From a virus, in IMG/VR virus record IMGVR_UViG_3300036781_000822, positions 1-39,741 of that record: a stretch of 39,741 nucleotides of DNA; one strand, written 5' to 3'. A program made the translations under genes and the position numbers. The notes beneath the pieces were generated by a model. It did not search any database, was not told the origin of the DNA, and worked only from the letters and a program-made list of their open reading frames with translations. This document shows positions 12,749-21,230 of the stretch, one piece after another; position 1 is the stretch's first letter; each line of letters starts with the position of its first letter.

Positions 12749-13498
12749 CTATAGCTGTCTGCCGCGGAAGTACAGTACACAGACAGACGCGAGACCGAGC
12801 ATCATCTCGTAAACACCTGCCGCAGCGACATAGTGTGGAGCGGCCAGAGTCACAAAACCCATCCACACCCAAATAAGGATGCTTATGATAGAGACAATGA
12901 ATTGTATCAGCCGATGTTTCCACGCCAAGCATATTAAACAGGCGACGGCGTAAACACCCATGATCACGACCCAGTTGACCGCATTCCCGTCGAAATGTTC
13001 AACCAAGCGCCTAACCTCAAACGTCGCGTTATTACCTAGGTCAAACACCCAGGCCAAGACCAGCGACAGAGCGAACAAACCCTTGGCAACCTGGAAACCG
13101 TCGAGCACATCTACGCGATGCACGAATGGCAGGCGTTCGCGCGCCGGAGGTTTGCGTCCAATGAACACATACTCTCCCTTGTCCTCCAGCCACATGCCGG
13201 ACCAGACCAGCTCTACGGAATAATGGCTCTTGTGAATGTATCGGCAGTAGAAGTGCCGTACTCTGCCAGTCTGCCGTGAAGCCCTCATTTCGTCTCGCGT
13301 CTCGGCGAGATCGAGGGGATGAATGAAGTCTATCGCTAGCCGTCCCTCTATCTCGTCCCGCTCGTAACCGAGCAGGTTTTTGATAGATGGAGAAACCCGG
13401 AGGAACAGCCCGAACGGGTCTGTGATCAAAACCAAGTCCGGCGTGGTCTCAAACTCAGACGGGAGGTCGTTAGGTTCGGCACTATTCGGCTCCGTCAT
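12749..13498 (-). CDS. PAS-domain protein with four-helix membrane domain
   Basis: A 249-residue protein. Residues about 16-115 form a PAS domain: TPDLVLITDPFGLFLRVSPS, then LLGYERDEIEGR, then a five-strand core ending VFIGRKPP. PAS domains bind small ligands or cofactors and usually sit in sensor proteins. Residues about 135-245 contain four hydrophobic segments (GLFALSLVLAWVFDLG, WVVIMGVYAVACLICLAW, FIVSIISILIWVWMGFV, VYEMMLGLASVCVLYF). This looks like a sensor fused to a small membrane domain resembling stand-alone four-helix phage proteins. No kinase, GGDEF or other output domain is present. ATG 13498 follows GAGG. Confidence 0.75.
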   Translation of the reverse strand: MTEPNSAEPNDLPSEFETTPDLVLITDPFGLFLRVSPSIKNLLGYERDEIEGRLAIDFIHPLDLAETRDEMRASRQTGRVRHFYCRYIHKSHYSVELVWSGMWLEDKGEYVFIGRKPPARERLPFVHRVDVLDGFQVAKGLFALSLVLAWVFDLGNNATFEVRRLVEHFDGNAVNWVVIMGVYAVACLICLAWKHRLIQFIVSIISILIWVWMGFVTLAAPHYVAAAGVYEMMLGLASVCVLYFRGRQL

Positions 13499-13516
13499 CC
13501 CGCGTCCTCACCATCG

Positions 13517-13888
13517 TCATCCCATGGCCGCCAATACGTTGATATCCAGGTCTCGAATGAAGAGACGCGATTGCAGTGTCTTGTTGACCGTGAGCGTGAG
13601 TTGATAGCCAACCCCAGCCGCCGCCGCTGGAGGCGCAAGGCCGATCGTGACGATCAGGCCCGTCGCATCGAGTGTGTTGGGCCAATCCGACCCGGCCAGT
13701 GCCAGGTCGTCGGAGGTCATCGGAAAGCCATCGCGGCGGATGATGGCGATCGACACGTTGCTTAGCGATGGGATGTAATCGCCGACCGCGCCCAGGTCGG
13801 AAGTGAGGTCGATATATCGTCCGTCGATTTCGCCGGCCCTGATCGCGGGCAACGTGACCGGCATGTACTGCCGCTGCCAGAACCTCAT
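13517..13888 (-). CDS. Small tail-associated hypothetical protein
   Basis: A 123-residue protein (MRFWQRQYMPVTLPAIRAGE onward) with AGEIDGRYIDLTSDLG, SLSNVSIAIIRRDG and a beta-rich C-terminal half, as in small tail-fibre-associated phage proteins. It starts in an ATGA junction with the large repeat fibre gene, so the two are translated together. Family not certain. The AGEIDG motif echoes the repeat of its neighbour. Confidence 0.65.
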   Translation of the reverse strand: MRFWQRQYMPVTLPAIRAGEIDGRYIDLTSDLGAVGDYIPSLSNVSIAIIRRDGFPMTSDDLALAGSDWPNTLDATGLIVTIGLAPPAAAAGVGYQLTLTVNKTLQSRLFIRDLDINVLAAMG

Positions 13889-16461
13889 GCTGCCCGTCCT
13901 CTGTCGTGTGGCGGCAGTCCCGCCCCGCGTCCCATGAGACCAGCGCTCGCGCCCCGAGCTCGTGGCGGCAGCCTTGCGCCCTCGTCGACGAATTGCTGCC
14001 AACCGGCAGAGAAGCCGCCAGCGCCATCGAACTCGCCGCCCATGAAGACCTCGCCGCGTTGCGCGAGGGCGCCAAAGACATCAGCTTCGGTATCGAACTC
14101 GCCGGCAAGCGCGGCCACGACCGAGCCGCCCGCCGAGATGACTGCGACACCATCGATCTCGCCGGCCGCATCGACCAGCAGCGCAATCCCACCCAGCGCG
14201 GCGGCGGTGGCATCGACTTCGGCAGCGAACGGCGCCAGCAGCGCGATACGCCCTGAGGTGTCGGCGGCCGCATCCAATTGGCTGCCGGCGTAGGTGACGC
14301 GATAGGGTGCCCCTGTGACGCCGCCAGTGGCAGCCGCAGCGGCAGAGAGCCGGAACAGGTAGACGGGCGTGCCGGCCACGGAGGCGAGGCCGGGGAAGAC
14401 GCCACCAGCGGCCATCCGCACGGTGGTGGTTGATGTGACCGCCGCGCTGCCGGCCAGCACGCCCGAGGTCTGCCAGGCCACGACACCCGAAAGGCGCCCC
14501 GCGAGCGACCCTGCGGTGTCGATCTCGCCCGCAAGAACCAACCGCAGGACGACCTGGCTGCTGAAGGCCGCAGCCCCGGCCAGGATGCCTGTGGCGGCCA
14601 TCCGCAGGTTGGCTGTGCCAGAGGATACGGCCGCCCCGTCCACCTGGGCGCCCGCATAGGCCACCCGCATGGGATTGGCCGCTGCATTAGCGGAGCCTGC
14701 CTCCAGGCCACCCACAACCGCCCACAGCGTCGTCCTGGAGGCATTCCCTCCAGCACCGGGGAGTGTTGCGCCAGCGGCTGCTCGTAGCACCAGCGAGCCG
14801 GAGATGCTGCCTGTAGCGTCGGTCTCTCCTGAGACGCCGGCTGGTGCAGGCAGGCGCGAAGCGTCCCCGGCAATAGCGCCGGCCGCGTCAATCTCTCCGC
14901 GCAGTACCGCCCAGAGGTTGGCCGCCGCTGCCGCAGAGCCGGAACCATCACCCCTAGCCGCGGAGAGACCCCAGAGATTTGCTGAGGAGCTGATCGATCC
15001 TGCGGCATCCGCCCGTGCCCCAGCATATCGAACGCGGGTCGCGTTCGCGGCTATTCCTGCCTGCCCGTCTATTTCCCCCGAGACAACGCCCTTGACGTTC
15101 GCATAGGAGAAAATGGACGCAGCAGCATCGATCTTGCCAGCAACGACGCCGCTGATGTTCCCGGCTGCGGAAATGCTGGCAATGCCGAATACCGCGGCCC
15201 TGACTGCGGCCAGGATGACATCCGCAGCGGGAATAGTGCCCGCGCCGTCGATCTCGCCCGCTACTGTATATGCAGTGCCACCGCCACCTGATGGTGTGTA
15301 AGTCGCGACAAGTATCCCTTGCGCGCCAGCACCATTTGTCTTCGTGCTTACAGAGGCGGCAGATCCACCCCCTCCTCCATACAGACCGCCCGCGCCGCCA
15401 GTCGATACACCAGCGGCGTTACTGTTAGCCGAGCCACCGCCTCCCCCGCCGGCTCCGGCTGTCTGACCTCCTACTGTTTGTGTCCAACTGGATATACCAG
15501 TTGCGCCTGCGCCCCCATGAAACCCGGAAGCAACGCTAGTCCCGCTGCTCCCGCCGCCCGCTCCTGTTCCTGCGGTTCCATCTCCACCATTTGCGCCAGT
15601 CCCAGCGGTTCCACCGCCAGTGCCACCATTCCCTGCCCCACCGACCTTTCCCGTATTGCTGGTGCCGCTTGTGCCGGCAGTAGATGATCCACCGTCCGAT
15701 CCGCCACCACTTCCGGCGCCACCTTGTGCGCCGCCCGATGCCCCGCCGGCTTTCCCAGCACCACCGGGACCAGCAGCCCCGCCGCCGCCTCCAGCAGCTC
15801 GGGTGTTTCCACCTCCACCACCACTACCACCACTGAAAGCGCCTGTAGACGGAATGCAAGAAGCTGCAACACCACCCGCGCCACCGATATTGCCAGTTCC
15901 CGGGCCATTGGCCCCAGCCTTCGCAACGAAGGTGCTGCCATCGACAAAAAGAGTATCGGTGCCAGTGCCGCCCGCACCGAGATTATATGATGCGGTTCCG
16001 CCGGGTGTGAGCGAGACATTCAGCGCAATAGCATAAGCACCACCACCGCCACCGTTGCCAGCAGTATTCGTATTGGTCGCGCCGGCCCCGCCTTCACCAA
16101 TGCCCTCGATCTGATTGCTGGAGCTATCCCAATCCGAAGGAACAGACCATGACTGCCCAGATCCAGTGGTCGTGATGAAATCAGTGGTTAACGCAGTCCA
16201 CGGGACTATTCCATCCCAGAACCAAAGCCGCGATGGAGCATCAGCTATCCGGCCTGACCAACCACAAATGGTGTTACCAAGTTCCCCATCTCCAGTGACC
16301 GTGCAGATGACAGTGTAAGTAGAGTTCCCGCCAGGGACCGGCTGAGGACATTGACCCTCTGTGCGCAGTCGCCTTAGCGTGCGATGGTCTGGTAGCCGAA
16401 CAGGCCTATAAGAAGGTATCCGGGCATATAAATTATGCCCAAGGCGACGGCTTAATGACAC
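13885..16461 (-). CDS. Gly-rich, repeat-containing tail fibre or appendage protein
   Basis: An 858-residue protein. Residues about 40-100 have a small Cys-containing part, about 100-400 a glycine-rich domain with GQSWSVPSDW, NGGGGGAYA and many GGAG stretches, as in glycine-rich tail proteins. From about 405 to 800 it holds some twelve degenerate repeats of about 30-35 residues around a GEIDGAGxISA-like core, for instance VAGEIDGAGTIPA, VAGKIDAAASIF and LAGEIDTAGSLAG. The C terminus is Gly/Arg-rich. The start is GTG 16461, which overlaps the upstream gene by 10 bases; a later start cannot be excluded. It probably forms an elongated tail appendage. Confidence 0.75.
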   Translation of the reverse strand: MSLSRRLGHNLYARIPSYRPVRLPDHRTLRRLRTEGQCPQPVPGGNSTYTVICTVTGDGELGNTICGWSGRIADAPSRLWFWDGIVPWTALTTDFITTTGSGQSWSVPSDWDSSSNQIEGIGEGGAGATNTNTAGNGGGGGAYAIALNVSLTPGGTASYNLGAGGTGTDTLFVDGSTFVAKAGANGPGTGNIGGAGGVAASCIPSTGAFSGGSGGGGGNTRAAGGGGGAAGPGGAGKAGGASGGAQGGAGSGGGSDGGSSTAGTSGTSNTGKVGGAGNGGTGGGTAGTGANGGDGTAGTGAGGGSSGTSVASGFHGGAGATGISSWTQTVGGQTAGAGGGGGGSANSNAAGVSTGGAGGLYGGGGGSAASVSTKTNGAGAQGILVATYTPSGGGGTAYTVAGEIDGAGTIPAADVILAAVRAAVFGIASISAAGNISGVVAGKIDAAASIFSYANVKGVVSGEIDGQAGIAANATRVRYAGARADAAGSISSSANLWGLSAARGDGSGSAAAAANLWAVLRGEIDAAGAIAGDASRLPAPAGVSGETDATGSISGSLVLRAAAGATLPGAGGNASRTTLWAVVGGLEAGSANAAANPMRVAYAGAQVDGAAVSSGTANLRMAATGILAGAAAFSSQVVLRLVLAGEIDTAGSLAGRLSGVVAWQTSGVLAGSAAVTSTTTVRMAAGGVFPGLASVAGTPVYLFRLSAAAAATGGVTGAPYRVTYAGSQLDAAADTSGRIALLAPFAAEVDATAAALGGIALLVDAAGEIDGVAVISAGGSVVAALAGEFDTEADVFGALAQRGEVFMGGEFDGAGGFSAGWQQFVDEGARLPPRARGASAGLMGRGAGLPPHDRGRAA

Positions 16462-16724
16462 TCGGGGAGAAACTGACCGTAGAACGTATTGCAGATGTTG
16501 GCAGGTGGCGTCCCATTCCCACCACCATTGCCGATCCCGTTCCCGACGCCGCCATTCCCAAAGCCATTACCCAGGAACGAGCCGGTGTTGAAATTTCCGT
16601 TTCCGTTTCCGTTCCCGTTCCCAAAGTTGCCATTGCCGTTTCCGTTGCCGCTGCCTACTGACTGCGCAAAGGCAGGTGCAGCTATGGTAAGCACAAAGGC
16701 AACTACCATTACTGTTCTAAGCAT
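16452..16724 (-). CDS. Secreted Asn/Gly-repeat protein
   Basis: A 90-residue protein with a clear signal peptide (MLRTVMVVAFVLTIAAPAFA, cleavage after AFA) followed by Gly-Asn repeats of the form NGNGNGN and a C-terminal segment NTFYGQFLPECH with two cysteines. Mature protein would be exported. ATG 16724 follows AGGGGAA. Such Gly/Asn proteins are widespread in Rhizobiales-type bacteria; here it lies inside a tail cluster, so it is probably a cargo gene. Function unknown. Confidence 0.8.
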   Translation of the reverse strand: MLRTVMVVAFVLTIAAPAFAQSVGSGNGNGNGNFGNGNGNGNGNFNTGSFLGNGFGNGGVGNGIGNGGGNGTPPANICNTFYGQFLPECH

Positions 16725-16736
16725 TGCTGTATTCCC

Positions 16737-17144
16737 CTATGACAAAGTGCATATCAAGCTGCCAGAATTGAAAATAACGCTATCCCCCGACGAAATGGCC
16801 CGTGCCGCCGTGACGGTGCCGAAGCGCAGATTGTTGCCTGCGGTCGCCGCCGTGGTATCCCACACGTGCATGCCCTGGATGGTGCATGCTGCGCTGAAGG
16901 GACCGAACGTCATGTTATTGAGGTTGAACGTCGTCCCGCCGGAAGCTGCGCTGAAGGTGGCGATAACGCGCGAATAGCCACTTCCGGTGCCGATCTCGAC
17001 ATAGGTGCCGACGACAGGCGTGCCAGTGGCCAGACCGAGCGCACGCTGGGCCGGAGATGACGCGGTCACCACCGCACCGCCGAGTTCATAGTTAAGCAGC
17101 AGGTTGGCTCCGAACGTGGCGCCAGCAGTGTTGATACCGGCCAT
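16737..17144 (-). CDS. Phage tail fibre-type virion protein
   Basis: A 135-residue beta-rich protein starting MAGINTAGATFGANLLLNYEL. The order ALGLATGTPVVGTY, then SRVIATFSAASGGTTFNLNNMTFG, then HVWDTTA and a GDSVIF end matches a conserved group of small phage tail-fibre proteins. GGAG precedes ATG 17144. Probably a tail-tip decoration or fibre-base protein. Assignment by pattern only. Confidence 0.7.
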   Translation of the reverse strand: MAGINTAGATFGANLLLNYELGGAVVTASSPAQRALGLATGTPVVGTYVEIGTGSGYSRVIATFSAASGGTTFNLNNMTFGPFSAACTIQGMHVWDTTAATAGNNLRFGTVTAARAISSGDSVIFNSGSLICTLS

Positions 17145-17218
17145 TTAGGCGGTCTCCTTCAGTCGTGGGTTGTTGGGGGTGTAGCTACGTTCCGGCTACG
17201 GGTTGAGCGGCATAGCCG

Positions 17219-18379
17219 CTAGGCAACATTCCTCAGTGCCGGAGCCGCGAAGCTGCCCGGATGGATGGTTATGTTGCCCTTCAGTCTCTGCTCCAGAGCC
17301 TCAAGCCCCGATGGCATTTCCAGCAACGTGCGCGCCGTATCCAGGACCATCTCAACCGAGATATCGGCGATGCATGCCGCGCCGTCGCCAGCCTTGTTGG
17401 CGTGGCAGAACTCGATCGTGTCGTGGAGGCGATGGCATGGGAAGCAAGACACTCGCTCTCGGGCAGCATGAAGCGCGACGGTGTTCTTGAAGTATTTGGT
17501 GATGTTCTCCGGCGTCGCATGTGACAGCAGCGCAATCTTCGGCATGTCCTCGAAGCCAGCGGCCCATAGCAGCCCGGTATCCGGGGTGATGACGAGGTCG
17601 CACGTCAGGAGTTGTGTCAGGGAACGCCGCACCGGCCAGTGTATCGACTTCCCGTCCTTATCATTGGCAACCGTCTTTTCGTCAGCCTCATAGCAAGTCC
17701 GCGCCTCGTGAAGTCCATTAAGCGTGCCGTAGGTCTTCTCAAGGTGCTCCTGCGTAGCCTTGACGACGCTGGCCTCACGTCCGCCTGCACCGAACATGAT
17801 CACCGGCAGGCCAAGCTCATGGATCAACCGGCCAACGATCATCGGAGATCGTGGATGGTATTTGTCGAGCCGTGAGCCAGCGACAGACCATCCTATGACA
17901 CGATGCCCGACCTTGGCCTTGGTCTCCGCAGCCTTCTTCCACTCCTCCTCGGTCGGATAGAACAGCGGCTCGCCGAAGTCCGGCTCTACGCCGCAAATCT
18001 CCGCAATGGCGTCAAGGTAGTTCGCCGCGCAATGCTTCCGCCGCCACTCATCCGGCCAGTAGAAAGCGGTCTGACTCTGCGGCAGCGCTACCAGCGTTTC
18101 GCAGCTATGCGAGAGATTGACGAACTTCTCGTATTCGCGCGCCCGCTTGGCGAACCATCCCTGCCAGGCCGGCATGCTGTCCTTGGGAATGTCGTCGTCC
18201 TTGACCTTTGTCAGCTTGCTGATGAAGGGATTGTTCTCGAATACCGCCGTGGCATCAACATCGTTGGTCAGGAGATCGACCTGGTATTTATCAGCCAGCG
18301 CCGGCAGCAGCGCCGCTGCCATCAGGTTGTCGCCGATACCTCCACAACGCGAGAGGCCCATCCATGGCTTGCTCTTCAT
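17219..18379 (-). CDS. GT9-like glycosyltransferase (heptosyltransferase family)
   Basis: A 386-residue protein of the two-Rossmann-domain GT-B type. The N-terminal GGIGDNLMAAALLPALADKY and the C-terminal CDLVITPDTGLLWAAGFEDM stretch (DTG before Ala-Gly) are GT9 hallmarks; GT9 enzymes transfer heptose or related sugars. No membrane segment. It overlaps the small gene at 18376 as ATGA and clusters with a methyltransferase, suggesting a joint modification of a glycan on host surface, virion protein or DNA. The sugar is unknown. Confidence 0.8.
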   Translation of the reverse strand: MKSKPWMGLSRCGGIGDNLMAAALLPALADKYQVDLLTNDVDATAVFENNPFISKLTKVKDDDIPKDSMPAWQGWFAKRAREYEKFVNLSHSCETLVALPQSQTAFYWPDEWRRKHCAANYLDAIAEICGVEPDFGEPLFYPTEEEWKKAAETKAKVGHRVIGWSVAGSRLDKYHPRSPMIVGRLIHELGLPVIMFGAGGREASVVKATQEHLEKTYGTLNGLHEARTCYEADEKTVANDKDGKSIHWPVRRSLTQLLTCDLVITPDTGLLWAAGFEDMPKIALLSHATPENITKYFKNTVALHAARERVSCFPCHRLHDTIEFCHANKAGDGAACIADISVEMVLDTARTLLEMPSGLEALEQRLKGNITIHPGSFAAPALRNVA

Positions 18380-18600
18380 CCGCCGGACGCCACCCCATGA
18401 AAGGTCATCGACATCTCGTGCACGTGGCCACCGGATACGATCGCCGATGCGATGAAGGCTGCTTTCTCGTCCATCTCAGCCAGGAACGCATCCTGCTGGT
18501 ACGTCACATCAGGCACGCTGGTGCGCAGCAGCTTGATCAGCATCCGCACTCGCGAGGTCGGATCAGGCTCATCAGCAACCCGGTTGATCACGTCGATCAT
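18376..18600 (-). CDS. Small hypothetical protein in the glycan cassette
   Basis: A 74-residue protein (MIDVINRVADEPDPTSRVRM onward). ATG 18600 follows AGGAG 6 bases upstream. Sequence between is helical with a C-terminal HVHEMSMTFHG segment that could bind a metal. It lies between methyltransferase and glycosyltransferase with an ATGA junction on one side, so it probably acts with them. Unknown family. Confidence 0.7.
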   Translation of the reverse strand: MIDVINRVADEPDPTSRVRMLIKLLRTSVPDVTYQQDAFLAEMDEKAAFIASAIVSGGHVHEMSMTFHGVASGG

Positions 18601-18610
18601 ATCTCTCCTC

Positions 18611-19252
18611 TCAAACATGCGCGCGCTCATAGCGGCGGAACCATGCCCCAGGCATGCAGAGCGTGTCTGGCATAGGCTCCTCGTGCGCGAGCACAAAGCC
18701 ACCAGACTCCACAACGTCCTTGATAACGACCCCGTCATTGATCCAGGAGAAGTGCCCGTCACGCAGCGCCGGCACGGCCCGGTTGTCGCGGTTGACGACA
18801 TAGAACGGCGCCCCCGGCGGCAGGGCATTGAATATCTGCCGGACGGCCTCATGCGGAAGCAGGACGTGCTGCAATGACCACACCGCCATGGCACCCTGCG
18901 CCCTGAAACCACGCTCGACGATCAGGTCTAACAGTTCAGGCGATACGAAGCCGCAGCTACGCCGCTCCTCGTGCATAAGGTATGCCTCGCCCTGCGCCCT
19001 CATGCTCGGCGAGAAGTCCACCCCCAGCACCGCGGGGTGCACGGCATTCATCATGCGGCCGATACCGCAGCCGTAGTCGATGACGACCCGTGTATTCTCC
19101 GGCCATTCCATCAACTCAGCCAGATATGGCGTCTCGCGCTTCCACCGCTCGTTGGTGTTGAGACCAGCCTCATCGTTCAGAATGACCGCCCGCGCCTCCT
19201 CTGTCGTACGGCAGGTGAAGATGCGCGGCTCATAGGTTACGGGGTCTCCCAT
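18611..19252 (-). CDS. Class I SAM-dependent methyltransferase
   Basis: A 213-residue protein with motif I VIDYGCGIGRM near 67-77, an acidic residue after the next strand (VLGVDFSPSM), and further Rossmann-like strands (FYVVNRDNRAV). That is a complete class I methyltransferase. The order just upstream of a GT9-like gene suggests modification of a sugar or small molecule, with DNA as a less likely target. ATG 19252 directly follows the upstream stop. Confidence 0.85.
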   Translation of the reverse strand: MGDPVTYEPRIFTCRTTEEARAVILNDEAGLNTNERWKRETPYLAELMEWPENTRVVIDYGCGIGRMMNAVHPAVLGVDFSPSMRAQGEAYLMHEERRSCGFVSPELLDLIVERGFRAQGAMAVWSLQHVLLPHEAVRQIFNALPPGAPFYVVNRDNRAVPALRDGHFSWINDGVVIKDVVESGGFVLAHEEPMPDTLCMPGAWFRRYERAHV

Positions 19253-19792
19253 CTACGGTATCACCGTTGGTTGTTGCGGAAGGCCGCCTTGGCCTGTGCC
19301 AATGACGGTGTTTAGTTGCTGTTGAAATATCAACTTGGCCTGGCAGTAGTTCTTGAAGTCCGGCACGGCGAATGGATGCGGATTGCCGGACGTATCGATG
19401 CGCACTGCGAAGCCGCCGGGCAGCTCCAAGCCCGCCGTTATCGCCGAGAGTAGGTTACCGTCGTCCGAGTTGGAGCGTGCGTCGCACGGATAGGTTCCAT
19501 TCAGCATAGGGTTGCTGGTCGAGACAATCTGCATGCCAGTCGCGAGCATCGTCGCTGCCTGTTGCACCAGCGTCGGTGGCGGCGGCGCTGGAAGTGCGAC
19601 CCACGCCGGCTGGCCGGCGGCCCCTACGCCGAGTATCTTGCCGGCGGGCGGTGAAGCGCCAGCGAACGTGGACCATGTCTGGTCAGTGATATCGACGCCG
19701 TCGCCTGGCCAGTTGCCGGCCGCTTGATAGGCGGCCTCTAGGATATAGGCATAGAACGCAAGGCGCGATGGCGAGAAGACATAAGCTCCCAT
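19253..19792 (-). CDS. Tail fibre assembly-like protein
   Basis: A 179-residue protein. The N-terminal part (YVFSPSRLAFYAYILEA, DGVDITDQTWSTFAG, GKILGVGAAGQPAWV, then a Pro-rich stretch) follows the outline of tail fibre assembly chaperones (Tfa-like). The C-terminal half (YPCDARSNSDDGN, then FAVPDFKNYCQAK) resembles the DUF4376-type domain of the same group. It lies just downstream of the fibre gene, as such chaperones do. Confidence 0.7.
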   Translation of the reverse strand: MGAYVFSPSRLAFYAYILEAAYQAAGNWPGDGVDITDQTWSTFAGASPPAGKILGVGAAGQPAWVALPAPPPPTLVQQAATMLATGMQIVSTSNPMLNGTYPCDARSNSDDGNLLSAITAGLELPGGFAVRIDTSGNPHPFAVPDFKNYCQAKLIFQQQLNTVIGTGQGGLPQQPTVIP

Positions 19793-19793
19793 A

Positions 19794-21221
19794 TCACCAG
19801 CCCATCGCTATCCAATTGAAAGTGATGCCAGCCTCCCATTCGAGAAGAAGGACGCCGTTGTTGAAGAAGATGCGGCCAGCAGTCACGAAGAAGGTATTAT
19901 TGCCCCCACCGATGATCTGCGTTCCGATTACTGTCATGGTCTGGTTGGGAGGATTGAACGTCGACCAGCCATTTACACCCCCCTCGCATGCAACTACCGA
20001 TGCGAAGAAGTTCGGAAAGGCAATCGGGAGCGCATAGGCGGTTAGCGCTGCACTTGAGGTGGCCTGGCCGAATTGGATAATGAAGCCGTCCGGCAGAATG
20101 ACGAAGTTCGGATTGAACCCGACATTGCCCTGGACGAAGTCCGATAAGATGACGCCCGCATTCGGGTCGCCTGACCCCCGCGCCCCGAAGCCCGCGCGAA
20201 GCCGGCCATTGTTGGCAGTGATATTGCCGTTGTTCGACGATACAGTCTGTCCCGTGACAGCCCCAACCGCAGCGAGGACGCTGGCATTTAGTTGCCCGTT
20301 GACGTTACCGCCGCCAGTGACCCCGAAATTACCCGCATCGTCCAGCGTGAAGATGGACTGCGTGTATGCGGCGTTGACGATGTTGAACGAGTTGTTCAGC
20401 GTGCGGAGGTATTTGTCACCGTTGGAGGTGTGCAGATGGACATTCGCGCCATTGCTGCCGGAGCCGTTGACGAAAAGCCCGTTATTCGTCCCGGTATCGG
20501 TGAAGCTGCCGAATGATGACGACGTAACAGACCCCGTGAACGCCGCGCTGCCAGATGCCGTGATATTGCGGATGGCGCCAAGGTCGCCAAGATCGCTCAA
20601 TGTAAGGATCTGCGCCGAATAGTTGGAATTGAGGATGTCGAAGATGCCGCCCTGCGCCCGCAGCCATTTGTTCGGCGTTCCGGTGCTGCCGGGGCTTCCC
20701 TGTAGGGCAAGGCGAGCACCCTGCGTTCCGCTGCCGGTCGAGGCGATTGTGACGCCGCTCAATGTCCCGGTGCTCGGATCGACCGCGCTGACCGTCGAGC
20801 CAAACTGACCAGTCGTCGAGAAGGTGGCCGCGCCGGTCGCCGAGAACGTGCCTTGGACCTGCGTCGGCCCGAAGACTGGCGAGATAGACGCGTCGGTCAT
20901 GTGCGGCGTCTGCACCATGTTCTGCATCTGGCCGGCGGTCGGCCCGTTCCAGACGTAGTCGCCAGTGCTCCAGGCGAGTGCCGCAGTGCCCTCCTGAGCG
21001 CGCAGCACGGTCAGCACATCACCGGCCCGTGCCGTGCACCAGACGGTCTCGAACACCGTCTGTGTCGCTAGGTCGTTCAGTGTCAGGGCGAATTGCTGGC
21101 CTGGCGCTGGGTTGGGGAATAGCGCGCCACCACCGGATGCGAGCGTGATCGTCGTCCCACCGACAGACAGGGACGCTCCGAGCGTGGATCGGGCATTGTC
21201 TGAGTACAGAAAGATTGGCAT
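19794..21221 (-). CDS. Tail fibre protein with gp53-like C-terminal domain
   Basis: A 475-residue fibre. The N terminus (YSDNARSTLGASLSVGGTTI and a TLRAQEGTAALAWSTGDY region) is a common attachment part of phage fibres. The central 130-370 is beta-rich with repeats such as GSVTSSSFGSFTDTG and QSIFTLDDAGNFGVTG. The C-terminal part (FIIQFGQATSSAAL, then FPNFFASVVACEG and FNWIAMGW) matches the gp53-like fibre C-terminal domain that binds receptors. The assembly gene follows directly. Confidence 0.85.
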   Translation of the reverse strand: MPIFLYSDNARSTLGASLSVGGTTITLASGGGALFPNPAPGQQFALTLNDLATQTVFETVWCTARAGDVLTVLRAQEGTAALAWSTGDYVWNGPTAGQMQNMVQTPHMTDASISPVFGPTQVQGTFSATGAATFSTTGQFGSTVSAVDPSTGTLSGVTIASTGSGTQGARLALQGSPGSTGTPNKWLRAQGGIFDILNSNYSAQILTLSDLGDLGAIRNITASGSAAFTGSVTSSSFGSFTDTGTNNGLFVNGSGSNGANVHLHTSNGDKYLRTLNNSFNIVNAAYTQSIFTLDDAGNFGVTGGGNVNGQLNASVLAAVGAVTGQTVSSNNGNITANNGRLRAGFGARGSGDPNAGVILSDFVQGNVGFNPNFVILPDGFIIQFGQATSSAALTAYALPIAFPNFFASVVACEGGVNGWSTFNPPNQTMTVIGTQIIGGGNNTFFVTAGRIFFNNGVLLLEWEAGITFNWIAMGW

Positions 21222-21230
21222 CAGGCTCCC

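Noticed and set aside
13482-15026. Minus-strand ORF of 514 codons in another frame than the fibre gene
   Set aside because: Composition is Arg/Trp/Pro-rich as expected for a shadow, whereas the 13885-16461 frame has clear repeats.
15340-15900. CRISPR-like short repeats
   Set aside because: The repetitive sequence encodes a Gly-rich protein domain; there are no regular repeat-spacer units and no cas genes.
17145-17218. Possible terminator hairpin AGCGGC-ATA-GCCGCT between two late genes
   Set aside because: There is a short palindrome but no T run on either side, so termination is not supported.
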